From Izemoplasma sp964435595 (GTDB lineage: Bacteria; Bacillota_I; Bacilli_A; Izemoplasmatales; Izemoplasmataceae): DNA of 62,098 nucleotides. The position numbers and the translations under genes were made by a program. Position 1 is the first letter of the stretch. Each line of letters opens with the position of its first letter. The DNA lies in NCBI GenBank assembly GCA_964435595.1, contig CAYSZV010000011.1, positions 1-62,098 of the forward strand, read 5' to 3'. Shown one piece after another: positions 42,885-50,693 of the stretch. Under the pieces are notes generated by a model that worked only from the letters and a program-made list of their open reading frames with translations, was not told the origin of the DNA and ran no database searches.

Positions 42885-44660
42885 CTAACGTTGGGCAAGA
42901 ACATCAACTGTTCTGCGTCCTTTTTCTATTTTTAATATAATATTACTAATTCTTGCTCGTTCATGTTTTAATAAAACATCTCTAATGATTTTATTGGCGA
43001 TTTGCACTTTATGATTGAATCCCATATCCAAATCAACAGGTTGTAAAATTTTCATATAACGCTCATCGTGTTTTAATATATTTATAACATCGTTATGTAA
43101 TTCTTCTTCCGTGTTTTGTTGAATGAATAATGAATACAATAGTAATGACGATAAAATCAAATCATTGATCAACAATCGATTGTAAAAATCATTGATTGTT
43201 GCAGATGTTTTTTGAAGTTCAAATAAGCTTTTTTCTGAACTGATTCCAGAATACATTAATAGACTTTGTATCGCATTGGATTTCAAATCATCAAATCGTT
43301 CTTGTACTTTTTCATACATAAGATTGATTTTATCTTTGTTTTCGTATGCCTTTGATAACTGACTAATTATATTTAAATCTTGTTTCACTTTTGGTGAAAC
43401 AGATTTTCCAACAAAGAATTGATTTAAACTATGTACTTTGTTTTCCAAAACTTTGTGTTCAGCATAGAATGTTTGATCCACATTCATAACTTTACGGTAA
43501 TTATTAAATAGTTTTGCTGTCTTGTTGGTTTCGGTTAACTTATCTATAAACGCCAATACATTTTTTAATCGTGAGAAATAATTACTTATGAATGCAATTG
43601 CTAAATTGTATGCATCATCTTTGATTAACCTTTCTGATATTGTTGAAAGTTGTTCTTGTGTTTCAAAGATATTCGTTTTAAATACCCAAATAATCTTTTT
43701 ATTAATGGCATAGCTAATCAACTCGTCTAACTCAATAATCTTCTTACTCGTAATATAATCAATCAGTTCACGAGGTGAGCCTTCAATGTCATCTATACTT
43801 AATAAGATTAATTCAATCAATTCTTGACTAGGTGAATACTCATTGTCTTTTAATATTTGCAATCCTTTAGTGATGTAAGCTGCAGTAATAAATTTCCTAG
43901 TTTGAATCAAATCATATAGTGTATCATTGAAGATTTTGTGGTACTTATTATAGATTTCACTTCTAACAGTATTAAACTGTGTCTCAAAGTTAATATTGGT
44001 TTGCGGTAGATCAATTTGAATCTTGATTCCTTTTTCATAGAATTCAGCAAGAGTTTTATTAAACCTAAATACAACATCTTGTTCATATTGAACCATCGTT
44101 TTTGTTTGTTCTGAAACAAACTGATCAATAATGGTAACAGAATCTTTCAAATGATATGGTTCAGGATTTGTAACTGTACTAATTTCTTTTTCAAAATCAT
44201 CAATCAAAGAAACAATATTCTTACGATATTTCTTAGTATTTTCAATTGATTGTTGCGCTTCTACTTTTTTTTGCAATGCCCCTTGGGCAATTTGATAATT
44301 CTTGTAGAAACTCATCATATCTTGATCCAATCCCTGTAAGATTTTCCAAACAAGATGGGTCACAATTGTTAATCCAATAATAATCAATGCATTGATCCAA
44401 TACAGTCGCACTTCTGCTTTCGGTGTCAGAAGAATATATAGTGTAAAGATTGACATCATTACTTCATATAGAATAAACAATCCCTCATTAAATACATGCA
44501 TTCTAACATTAAAAAATTTGATTTTATAATTAAAGTTATTAAATTGTATGCTATCTCGTTGTGAATGTCCAACCAAGTAGAGAGCTGTTGTTCCCAACAA
44601 ATACAGGAACACTACGATGACTACTAGCCATATAAAGAAATATATTACAGCCGTACTCAT
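42885..44660 (-). CDS. Membrane protein with three N-terminal helices and a long helical cytosolic part
   Basis: The 591-residue protein has hydrophobic segments at about 5-30, 57-77 and 83-108. About 480 predominantly helical, coiled-coil-like residues follow, with no enzyme motif (for example QSIENTKKYRKNIVSLIDDFEKEI). I do not recognise the family. It overlaps the surface-repeat gene by four bases and precedes PIN-vWA by nine. It may link an outside sensor to the cytosolic kinase and polymer machinery. GGAGGAG precedes the ATG. Confidence 0.65.
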   Translation of the reverse strand: MSTAVIYFFIWLVVIVVFLYLLGTTALYLVGHSQRDSIQFNNFNYKIKFFNVRMHVFNEGLFILYEVMMSIFTLYILLTPKAEVRLYWINALIIIGLTIVTHLVWKILQGLDQDMMSFYKNYQIAQGALQKKVEAQQSIENTKKYRKNIVSLIDDFEKEISTVTNPEPYHLKDSVTIIDQFVSEQTKTMVQYEQDVVFRFNKTLAEFYEKGIKIQIDLPQTNINFETQFNTVRSEIYNKYHKIFNDTLYDLIQTRKFITAAYITKGLQILKDNEYSPSQELIELILLSIDDIEGSPRELIDYITSKKIIELDELISYAINKKIIWVFKTNIFETQEQLSTISERLIKDDAYNLAIAFISNYFSRLKNVLAFIDKLTETNKTAKLFNNYRKVMNVDQTFYAEHKVLENKVHSLNQFFVGKSVSPKVKQDLNIISQLSKAYENKDKINLMYEKVQERFDDLKSNAIQSLLMYSGISSEKSLFELQKTSATINDFYNRLLINDLILSSLLLYSLFIQQNTEEELHNDVINILKHDERYMKILQPVDLDMGFNHKVQIANKIIRDVLLKHERARISNIILKIEKGRRTVDVLAQR

Positions 44661-46027
44661 TTAAATCTCCTCCAAGCTAAGAATATATAAGTCATCACTA
44701 CTAATGCAGTAAGACCCATAACTCCTTGGAATAAAAGGTTGTTTACATTCACATGTTGGTTTGTGTATATAACAGTATAAGCATCTAAATATCCGCCAGC
44801 TCCTTGGTAGACAACACGGTACTCTCCAGATTTGGTAAATCGAAAGTTTTCTACTTCTTTCCCATTGACATAAATCTTAGAAAAGTCTTGATCTAAAGTG
44901 ATAGATTCTGTGATTTCTTGTGGCGATTCGAAATTAGACATTTCTTCAAACGGTACTGTTTCATTAATGAATATCTCATACTCATTGGTGTAGCCATTGA
45001 CACCTTTGATTTTCATGGTGTAATACCCTGCACCACTTTTTTCACTATTACTACTATATCTGATTCCGTTTAAACTTACAGTATAGCCGGTATATTGGAA
45101 TTTGAAGTAATCTTCAAATACTTGTCCGTCAGTAATACCAATATCCCCTTCTGTAATTGTAACTTGATATATTTTCTCATACCCATTGTTTCCTAAGAAA
45201 ATAATGGTATGCACTCCTACTTTTGTAATAAACAAACTGTCAATTCCTTGTTTTTGTTCTGTATTATCTATATACCATTTTAAAGCAGAATCTTTCTGAA
45301 GTAACAATGAATTTGGATAAACACCATGATTTTCAAATCGATTTGTCGTATGCCCATAAGTAATAAACACAGATTCTTCTGTATTATCATGATACACAAG
45401 GTCTAATACATAATATCCAATTTCCGTAAATGTAATATCTTCTACAAGCAATTCATCATTATAATAAACTTCTGCATACTTTGAAATGTCAATTGTAAAA
45501 TCATTATATATTTGATGTTCCTTTAGATACTCCATTAATTGGTCTTTGATTATGATATTGTATGTTTGAACAAATCCATTGACACCTTCAACAGTGATAA
45601 CATGGTTTCCAGCATATTCAATCCAATCTCCCTCTTCAACTGCTTCCCCATTAATCAACAGACTTCCAACATTTTCTAGGGTAATAAAATAAGAACGATA
45701 CACACTCATTTCATCCACTAATGGATGTAGGAATCGTGGTAAAATCGTAAATGTGATGGAATCAACTTCTACTCCACCATCAAACAATACAAGGTCATAA
45801 TTCCCAACTTCATTCACAATTGTTCCACTTAGAAATGGTTCCCCATTCAATGTTGCCGATTCCTCGGTAAATGTTATGGTAAGATCCTCTGTGTATTCCA
45901 TCCCATCTACATCAGAGATACCTTCCACAGACCCAGCGCTCAACCCAGGGATATCGTTCCCTTTGATTGATGTTGGACCTTGGAACAGTGTCAGAATCAA
46001 CACCATTAATAGCAAAATTTTCTTCAT
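44657..46027 (-). CDS. Surface protein with cadherin-like beta repeats and C-terminal membrane anchor
   Basis: The 456-residue protein has a signal peptide (MKKILLLMVLILTLFQGPTS). Five or six beta-sandwich repeats of about 65-80 residues recur around motifs such as YAGNHVITVEGVNGFVQTYNIIIKD, KVGVHTIIFLGNNGYEKIYQVTI and KSGEYRVVYQGAGGYLDAYTVIY. It ends with a transmembrane helix (LLFQGVMGLTALVVMTYIFLAW) and a short basic tail. It exposes repeats outside and only a few residues inside. As the second gene of the ESCRT-like operon, it is the natural candidate sensor. GGAGGGG precedes the ATG. Confidence 0.75.
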   Translation of the reverse strand: MKKILLLMVLILTLFQGPTSIKGNDIPGLSAGSVEGISDVDGMEYTEDLTITFTEESATLNGEPFLSGTIVNEVGNYDLVLFDGGVEVDSITFTILPRFLHPLVDEMSVYRSYFITLENVGSLLINGEAVEEGDWIEYAGNHVITVEGVNGFVQTYNIIIKDQLMEYLKEHQIYNDFTIDISKYAEVYYNDELLVEDITFTEIGYYVLDLVYHDNTEESVFITYGHTTNRFENHGVYPNSLLLQKDSALKWYIDNTEQKQGIDSLFITKVGVHTIIFLGNNGYEKIYQVTITEGDIGITDGQVFEDYFKFQYTGYTVSLNGIRYSSNSEKSGAGYYTMKIKGVNGYTNEYEIFINETVPFEEMSNFESPQEITESITLDQDFSKIYVNGKEVENFRFTKSGEYRVVYQGAGGYLDAYTVIYTNQHVNVNNLLFQGVMGLTALVVMTYIFLAWRRFK

Positions 46028-46041
46028 GTAATTCCCCTCCG

Positions 46042-46758
46042 TTAATTCAACTTTCTTGATAATTCATCAAGCACTTGTTCCAATTCTTGATCTGTTAAAT
46101 GTCCATAACGTTTTTCAATAAAATCAGCAAGCTTTCTGTCAATTTTTCTTCTGTGTTTTGGATGTGCTGCCAATCGTTTTTCAACTTGTTCTTCTGAAAA
46201 CTTAATAAACTCGTCCAAGACTTTGAAATCGTCTTTCTTCATACGCTCATCTTTTTGCTTCATAGCCTTATATAATAAAACGATGAATTTATTGTCTTTA
46301 AATCTCGATACATTGAACTTCTTACCACCTTGATAGCTAAGCAAAAAGTCGATGTACTTATCTAAGTCCTCATCATCGTTTTTTAATATGTAATTGATTA
46401 TCATAAATTTATCATCAGATATATTTTTTTCTACCATATCTTTTTGAATTGTCATTAATAATTGATTATAGTTTCTTTCAGACTGTCTGTCATATCCCAA
46501 TAATTCGCTTTGCGAGCGATTGGTATGTTTTCTATAATAATAATCCTGTACGTAGCGATAACGCTCTGAAAACTCAAGATCATCTGTAACATCTTCATCA
46601 AAAAGATAGTCAAATATTCTTTGGAATACTTCACTCGGTAATTGACGGTTGCTTTCATGATATTTTATATATGTGTTTAGGGTTGGTCTAGAGATATTAA
46701 AATCATCACAAAACTGTATCAATGTCTTATTATTTCTTTTGAGTTGTCTTTTGATCAT
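46042..46758 (-). CDS. Helix-turn-helix regulator heading the ESCRT-like operon
   Basis: The 239-residue protein has an N-terminal helix-turn-helix (MIKRQLKRNNKTLIQFCDDFNISRPTLNTYIKYHES), then a long helical, charged region of unknown type. The frame opens with a GTG at 46767 within GGGGTGG; the ATG at 46758 is preferred. It is the first gene after the promoter at 46871-46879 and lies 14 bases from the surface-protein gene. GTAAAA repeats lie in its leader, so it may repress or activate its own operon. Charged C-terminal helices might sense a cytosolic partner. Confidence 0.7.
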   Translation of the reverse strand: MIKRQLKRNNKTLIQFCDDFNISRPTLNTYIKYHESNRQLPSEVFQRIFDYLFDEDVTDDLEFSERYRYVQDYYYRKHTNRSQSELLGYDRQSERNYNQLLMTIQKDMVEKNISDDKFMIINYILKNDDEDLDKYIDFLLSYQGGKKFNVSRFKDNKFIVLLYKAMKQKDERMKKDDFKVLDEFIKFSEEQVEKRLAAHPKHRRKIDRKLADFIEKRYGHLTDQELEQVLDELSRKLN

Positions 46759-46808
46759 TATTTCCACCCCGCATATCTATATTATATAATGTTACTATTG
46801 TAAGAATG

Positions 46809-46854
46809 TGTAAAACATGTGTATTTTTTGTAAAAAACGTAAAATCATTTTTAC
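46809..46854. promoter_or_regulatory. Repeated GTAAAA sites in the operon leader
   Basis: Three copies of GTAAAA occur at 46810-46815, 46830-46835 and 46840-46845, and GTAAAAA (46830) mirrors TTTTTAC (46848-46854) as an inverted repeat. They lie between the promoter and the helix-turn-helix gene and could bind it. AT-rich sequence makes this tentative. Confidence 0.4.
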
Positions 46855-46870
46855 CTTTTGCACTATACCC

Positions 46871-46879
46871 ATTATACCA
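46871..46879 (-). promoter_or_regulatory. Extended -10 promoter of the ESCRT-like operon
   Basis: TGGTATAAT on minus, just past the upstream terminator, with about 105 bases of leader to the ATG at 46758. No clear -35 is present, as expected for an extended -10. A second TATAAT lies nearer the gene. Confidence 0.55.
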
Positions 46880-46890
46880 TATATAGATAC

Positions 46891-46914
46891 AAAAAAAAGG
46901 ACAGATTTGTCCTT
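46891..46914 (-). terminator. Intrinsic terminator of the KKEEP membrane protein gene
   Basis: The stem AAGGACA / TGTCCTT (46897-46903 with 46908-46914) has a four-base loop and T8 on minus. It separates this gene from the ESCRT-like operon. Confidence 0.82.
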
Positions 46915-46922
46915 TTTATTTA

Positions 46923-47729
46923 TTATGCTTTTCCTCTTGTTTCTTTTACTTTAACGTCTTCCATCAGTTCCTCAATATTTTCGTTTTCAGGATCAATAAT
47001 CTCAGCATCAATAATCTCAGATTCTTGCTCTTCCGGCTCTTCCACTTTCACTGATGCCATAATCACTTCAGGTTCTTTATCATCATCCGCAACAACTGTA
47101 GAAGTTGTTACAGTTTCTTCTGTTTCTTTTTTTGGAGCCGCTTCTTTTTTCGGCTCTTCTTTTTTTGGCTCTTCTTTTTTTGGCTCTTCTTTTTTAACAG
47201 GTTCTATTTCTTCTTTTACCACCTTAGGCTCTACTTTTTTAGGTGTCACTTTCGGAGCTGGTCTAGGATGTTTTGGAGCTTCGTCAATAATTTTCAATAA
47301 TTCTTTGTTTTTATCTTTAAGTCTCATATTCTCTAATTGCATATTTTCCAACATTCTTCTTGTGATATAATCACTTGAATTTATAGCAGAGAATTGTTTA
47401 AACATAAATGTCTTTACAACAAGATTAATTAAAAAAGTAAATGGAATGATTAAGATAAATAACATCTTTCCTTCTTTTGCTTTTTTATATGGAGCAAACT
47501 CCCATACACTATTAAAGAATACAACATCAACATTTTGAATTTTATTGATTGTGCGATATTTGGTTATTCTAATAATGTAAATTAGCAACATAATTGCAAT
47601 GAAAATAAGTGCAACAGTAATCAATGCTAATGCAACTTGTTGAAGAGTACTAAGTTCTCTTAAATTCGCTACAACCCTGTTCCACAGTGTCATGAAATTA
47701 CTATATACAAAATCAAACAGTCTTTTCAT
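46923..47729 (-). CDS. Two-helix membrane protein with KKEEP repeats
   Basis: The protein of about 268 residues has two transmembrane helices (about 34-55 and 90-110). A heptad-like helix follows (RRMLENMQLENMRLKDKNKELLKII), then a disordered tail with repeated KKEEP units and an acidic end. I do not recognise a family. The coiled coil and charged tail suggest a scaffold at the inner face of the membrane. An extended -10 TGTTATAAT lies at 47788-47780. The frame starts with a GTG, but the ATG at 47729 is better placed after AAGGA. It lies next to the ESCRT-like operon but has its own promoter and terminator. Confidence 0.6.
   Translation of the reverse strand: MKRLFDFVYSNFMTLWNRVVANLRELSTLQQVALALITVALIFIAIMLLIYIIRITKYRTINKIQNVDVVFFNSVWEFAPYKKAKEGKMLFILIIPFTFLINLVVKTFMFKQFSAINSSDYITRRMLENMQLENMRLKDKNKELLKIIDEAPKHPRPAPKVTPKKVEPKVVKEEIEPVKKEEPKKEEPKKEEPKKEAAPKKETEETVTTSTVVADDDKEPEVIMASVKVEEPEEQESEIIDAEIIDPENENIEELMEDVKVKETRGKA
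47152..47195. repeat. Tandem 15-bp repeat coding KKEEP units
   Basis: Three copies of the unit GGCTCTTCTTTTTTT lie head to tail at 47152-47166, 47167-47181 and 47182-47195 (the last is one T short), inside the membrane protein gene. The preceding copies are diverged. Slippage could vary the copy number. Confidence 0.75.
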
Positions 47730-47817
47730 TTGCCGCACATCCTTTTCTTATTAATCTATATTTGTAGATATCTTTAAATATTATAACACAATTCTTAATA
47801 AATAAAAAATCAAAATT

Positions 47818-48996
47818 TTATTCCTTATTGTTTTCCTTTTCTGCTTCTTCTAACTTATTATTAATAATTGCAATTTTCCTTCTCGCGCTAACTACTCCTT
47901 CATTCAATGCTTTATTAAAGTATATTAGTGCGTTTTCATAGTCTTCTAATAGTTCATAACAATGACCAATATTGTAGTAGCCACTTTTTGAACCTTGTTT
48001 TTCTGCCTTCAAAGCATATTCCAAGGCTTTGTTGATATCTCTATCTGTTCCTTTTCCCCTGAAATAACAATCAAAAATTTTATTATTTACATATGGATTC
48101 TCCTGATTTGCCTTATGAATGTAATAATTAAATTTTGCAATATTTTGTTCATTAACATTCAATTTATTTACAACATAATATATTTTATCATCTACAGCAT
48201 AGACGTCTTTATTGTACTCGTCTAAGTCCATATACTTTTCCATTCTCATAATCATTTTCTTTGGTGCAGGATGGATCAAATCAAATTCGTATCTTTGTCT
48301 TTTTCTTCGACGATGAACATGATAATAGTAGGTACGTAATGATTCCCCATTTGAAATCAAACAAGCATTTTTGTTTGCTAAGTACTCTTCTGTTCTCAAA
48401 TACTTAAATAATATAATTTCATCTAGCCAAGTAAGCCAGAGCATTAAATAATATAGGAATCCTTCTACAGTCTTATTCATATCAGCATTTTTCTTTCTCA
48501 TCACAGCGTGTCTAAAACTCACGATAATAGAACGAGCAATATTAGACATTTTGATTTGTGCAAGCACATATTTGTCGCCATAGCCAGAAATCGCATGACC
48601 CAGTTCGTGGGCAATTAAACCTTCAATATAATGTTGGGGATAGGTTTTATCTTTTTGGTTTATATATACAATCCCTTTGTGGTAAAAAGCAGGATACTGT
48701 AGTCGTTCAAACTGGATGAATTTTACAGGTATTTTTGCTCCCTTTAATTCTTCCGCTTTTTTAATCATATCAACATATCGATCATCAAAATCAACTTCTT
48801 TAATATCTTTTGTCTTACCAAATGGATCTTTCTTAATATGTTGTATAAAAATAACAACATGCATGATTGCAATCAGGGCTGCAACAATCAGAACAAGTTT
48901 CGACCCTTTGGGCGCAAAAAAATCCACCACTACAAGTACCAGTGCAATTTGAAATACTGCATATAAAATATTTAATGTATAGATTCGTTTTCTCAT
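47818..48996 (-). CDS. M48 family metalloprotease with Sel1-like repeats
   Basis: The 392-residue protein has two N-terminal transmembrane helices (about 7-27 and 33-53), a zinc-protease motif AHELGH near residue 129 and a downstream TEEYLAN that supplies the third ligand Glu. This is HtpX/M48 style. The C-terminal 100 residues hold Sel1/TPR-like repeats (IFDCYFRGKGTDRDINKALEYALKAEKQGSKSGYYNIGHCYELLEDYENALIYFNKAL). It probably degrades membrane or misfolded proteins. AGGTGATAGG precedes the ATG, and a TATAAT lies just before it. Confidence 0.85.
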   Translation of the reverse strand: MRKRIYTLNILYAVFQIALVLVVVDFFAPKGSKLVLIVAALIAIMHVVIFIQHIKKDPFGKTKDIKEVDFDDRYVDMIKKAEELKGAKIPVKFIQFERLQYPAFYHKGIVYINQKDKTYPQHYIEGLIAHELGHAISGYGDKYVLAQIKMSNIARSIIVSFRHAVMRKKNADMNKTVEGFLYYLMLWLTWLDEIILFKYLRTEEYLANKNACLISNGESLRTYYYHVHRRRKRQRYEFDLIHPAPKKMIMRMEKYMDLDEYNKDVYAVDDKIYYVVNKLNVNEQNIAKFNYYIHKANQENPYVNNKIFDCYFRGKGTDRDINKALEYALKAEKQGSKSGYYNIGHCYELLEDYENALIYFNKALNEGVVSARRKIAIINNKLEEAEKENNKE

Positions 48997-49048
48997 CCTA
49001 TCACCTATTTATATTATACTATACTATATCGTATTCAGCCAAGAACTC

Positions 49049-50446
49049 TTATAATACTTCTTTTTTATAGACTAGGGTTCCATCCATGTACGTTTCTAAA
49101 ACAACAGTTTCTAGTAATGTCTTTTCTTCTAACTCATGATTAATCACAATGTAATCTTCAAACTTATTGTTTTCTTCATATGAAAAATAATAAGGGGTTA
49201 CTGTGTAACATTTCAATGCATTTTCTAACGTGAATGCCTCTTGTGGTAAAAACGCAGGCAATGTTTTATGCTTAATCGATTTTCTAGTTGTTGCACAATA
49301 CAGATTATAAAACGGATTCAAAGGCTCAACAGGACAATCTGTTGAGATTGTAGTACAAATCCCCTTTTGAAACATGGTATTGAACAAATACGACTCTTTG
49401 CTTCTGTTTCCAAGTCTATTTTCAATAATTGGTATGTCACTATTCAAGAATATCGGCTGCGTTTGTGCTCCTACACCCAACAGTTTCATTCTCTCTATTT
49501 GAGATAAATTTGCTAGCTGCGCATGGATAATCGAGTGTCTCCCAATATTGTTCGTTTCTTTAGAACTATTTTCTATCGCATCGAGTACCATATCAACACA
49601 CCCATCACCAATAGCATGAATCGCAACATCAATTCCGTTTGTATCTGCGAGCAAGACCAATTGATTTAATTCTTTTTGAGTAAATGTGCTTACTCCATAA
49701 TTATTCGGATCATCTGAGTAAGGTGCATTCAACAATGCAGTTCTTCCACCAAGACTACCATCAGCAAGTAATTTCAACGGTCCCATTTTAAATTTTCCAA
49801 AGACAAGAGTATGATGTCCCTTCTCAATAAATTGATACAAAGTATCATAATCAGGTATATTAACTTGTTGGTAGATTCTAACATCTATCAATCCCTCTTC
49901 ATAAGCTTCTTTGTATGCATCAATGATAATTTCATAATCGACAGGAAGTGTTGAAAAATCATCACTACCACATGCCGTCACACCATTGGAAAGCAAGATT
50001 TTATTCGCCGCTTTCATATACTCTTTTATTCTCTCTTTTGTAGGCTTAGGAAGATGTTTATAAATTAATTCTAATGCATTCTCAGTAAATTCACCAGTCG
50101 AACAATCAAAGGTTCCACCTTCAACTTGTGGAGTGATTGATTCAATATTTGCCATGTCCATCATCGCATCATTACAAACAAGAACGTGTCCACACGTTCG
50201 AATACACACGATAGGAATGTCACTTGAAACAGTATTCAAAAGTTCCTTTGTAAAGGTTTCTTTTTCGATGAAGTTTTCCTGATGCCAACCTCTAGCTATA
50301 ATAATATTTCTATCAAGATTCTTTGATAAAACATCTCTTATATTTTGATAACTATCACAGTCACTTAAATCAACATACTCTAATGCATTCAACCCAATTC
50401 CAACAAAGTGGAGATGGGAATCATAAAAAGATTTTATTTTAAACAT
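49049..50446 (-). CDS. Amidohydrolase family protein (YtcJ-like)
   Basis: The 466-residue protein starts directly with the metal-binding strand FYDSHLHFVG (H-x-H), followed by GCGTxD-like TACGSDDF, LKLLADGSLGGRTALLNAPYSDDP and DVAIHAIGDGCVDMVLDA. This is the YtcJ/COG1574 type. The small N-terminal beta domain usual in this family is missing or reduced, because the H-x-H lies at residue 10-12. The ATG at 50446 follows AAAGGTGATAGAT; the frame opens with a GTG inside that site. The reaction is hydrolytic at carbon-nitrogen bonds; the substrate is unknown. Confidence 0.85.
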   Translation of the reverse strand: MFKIKSFYDSHLHFVGIGLNALEYVDLSDCDSYQNIRDVLSKNLDRNIIIARGWHQENFIEKETFTKELLNTVSSDIPIVCIRTCGHVLVCNDAMMDMANIESITPQVEGGTFDCSTGEFTENALELIYKHLPKPTKERIKEYMKAANKILLSNGVTACGSDDFSTLPVDYEIIIDAYKEAYEEGLIDVRIYQQVNIPDYDTLYQFIEKGHHTLVFGKFKMGPLKLLADGSLGGRTALLNAPYSDDPNNYGVSTFTQKELNQLVLLADTNGIDVAIHAIGDGCVDMVLDAIENSSKETNNIGRHSIIHAQLANLSQIERMKLLGVGAQTQPIFLNSDIPIIENRLGNRSKESYLFNTMFQKGICTTISTDCPVEPLNPFYNLYCATTRKSIKHKTLPAFLPQEAFTLENALKCYTVTPYYFSYEENNKFEDYIVINHELEEKTLLETVVLETYMDGTLVYKKEVL

Positions 50447-50463
50447 ATCTATCACCTTTCATC

Positions 50464-50492
50464 ATTATACAAGATGTTGGGTAGTTTATCAA
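50464..50492 (-). promoter_or_regulatory. Promoter of the amidohydrolase gene
   Basis: On minus, TTGATA (50492-50487), a 17-base spacer and TATAAT (50469-50464). It leaves a very short leader of about 10-12 bases before the ATG. Confidence 0.75.
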
Positions 50493-50556
50493 AAAAGAAT
50501 ATAGTTAGGTACTACATAACAAAATTATATTTTAGCCTTTTATTTAAAATAATATA

Positions 50557-50565
50557 TGATATAAT
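50557..50565 (+). promoter_or_regulatory. Extended -10 promoter of the micro-ORF
   Basis: TGATATAAT (TG at 50557-50558, TATAAT at 50560-50565) lies about 35 bases before the ATG at 50600. A weak -35 is all that can be seen. Confidence 0.6.
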
Positions 50566-50599
50566 TATTTTAGAAGACCAATTATAGGAGGGCTACCCT

Positions 50600-50656
50600 A
50601 TGAAGAAAAAGAAAGAAAGAGAATACCCAGAACAAATACAATTACCAGTACTCTAA
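50600..50656 (+). CDS. 18-residue peptide gene
   Basis: A very short frame encodes MKKKKEREYPEQIQLPVL. It has a full AGGAGG ribosome site (50586-50591) nine bases before the ATG, an extended -10 promoter upstream and a strong terminator three bases past the stop. No other gene is on the plus strand here. The peptide is basic at the N-terminus and hydrophobic at the C-terminus. No function is recognised. The complete set of signals around 18 codons argues for a real transcript that is translated. AGGG and CCCT flank the ribosome site and could form a small hairpin. Confidence 0.6.
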   Translation: MKKKKEREYPEQIQLPVL

Positions 50657-50658
50657 AG

Positions 50659-50688
50659 TAAAAAGCACTGCATCCGCAGTGCTTTTTG
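50659..50688. terminator. Bidirectional intrinsic terminator
   Basis: The 12-bp stem AAAAAGCACTGC / GCAGTGCTTTTT (50660-50671 with 50676-50687) with an ATCC loop serves the micro-ORF (plus) and the Ig-repeat lipoprotein ending at 50694 (minus). Confidence 0.88.
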
Positions 50689-50693
50689 ATTAT

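Noticed and set aside
46858..47370. 170-codon plus-strand frame rich in Ser and Phe
   Set aside because: It is the antisense of the KKEEP repeat gene and the operon leader; its composition only mirrors the repeat, and it has no ribosome site.
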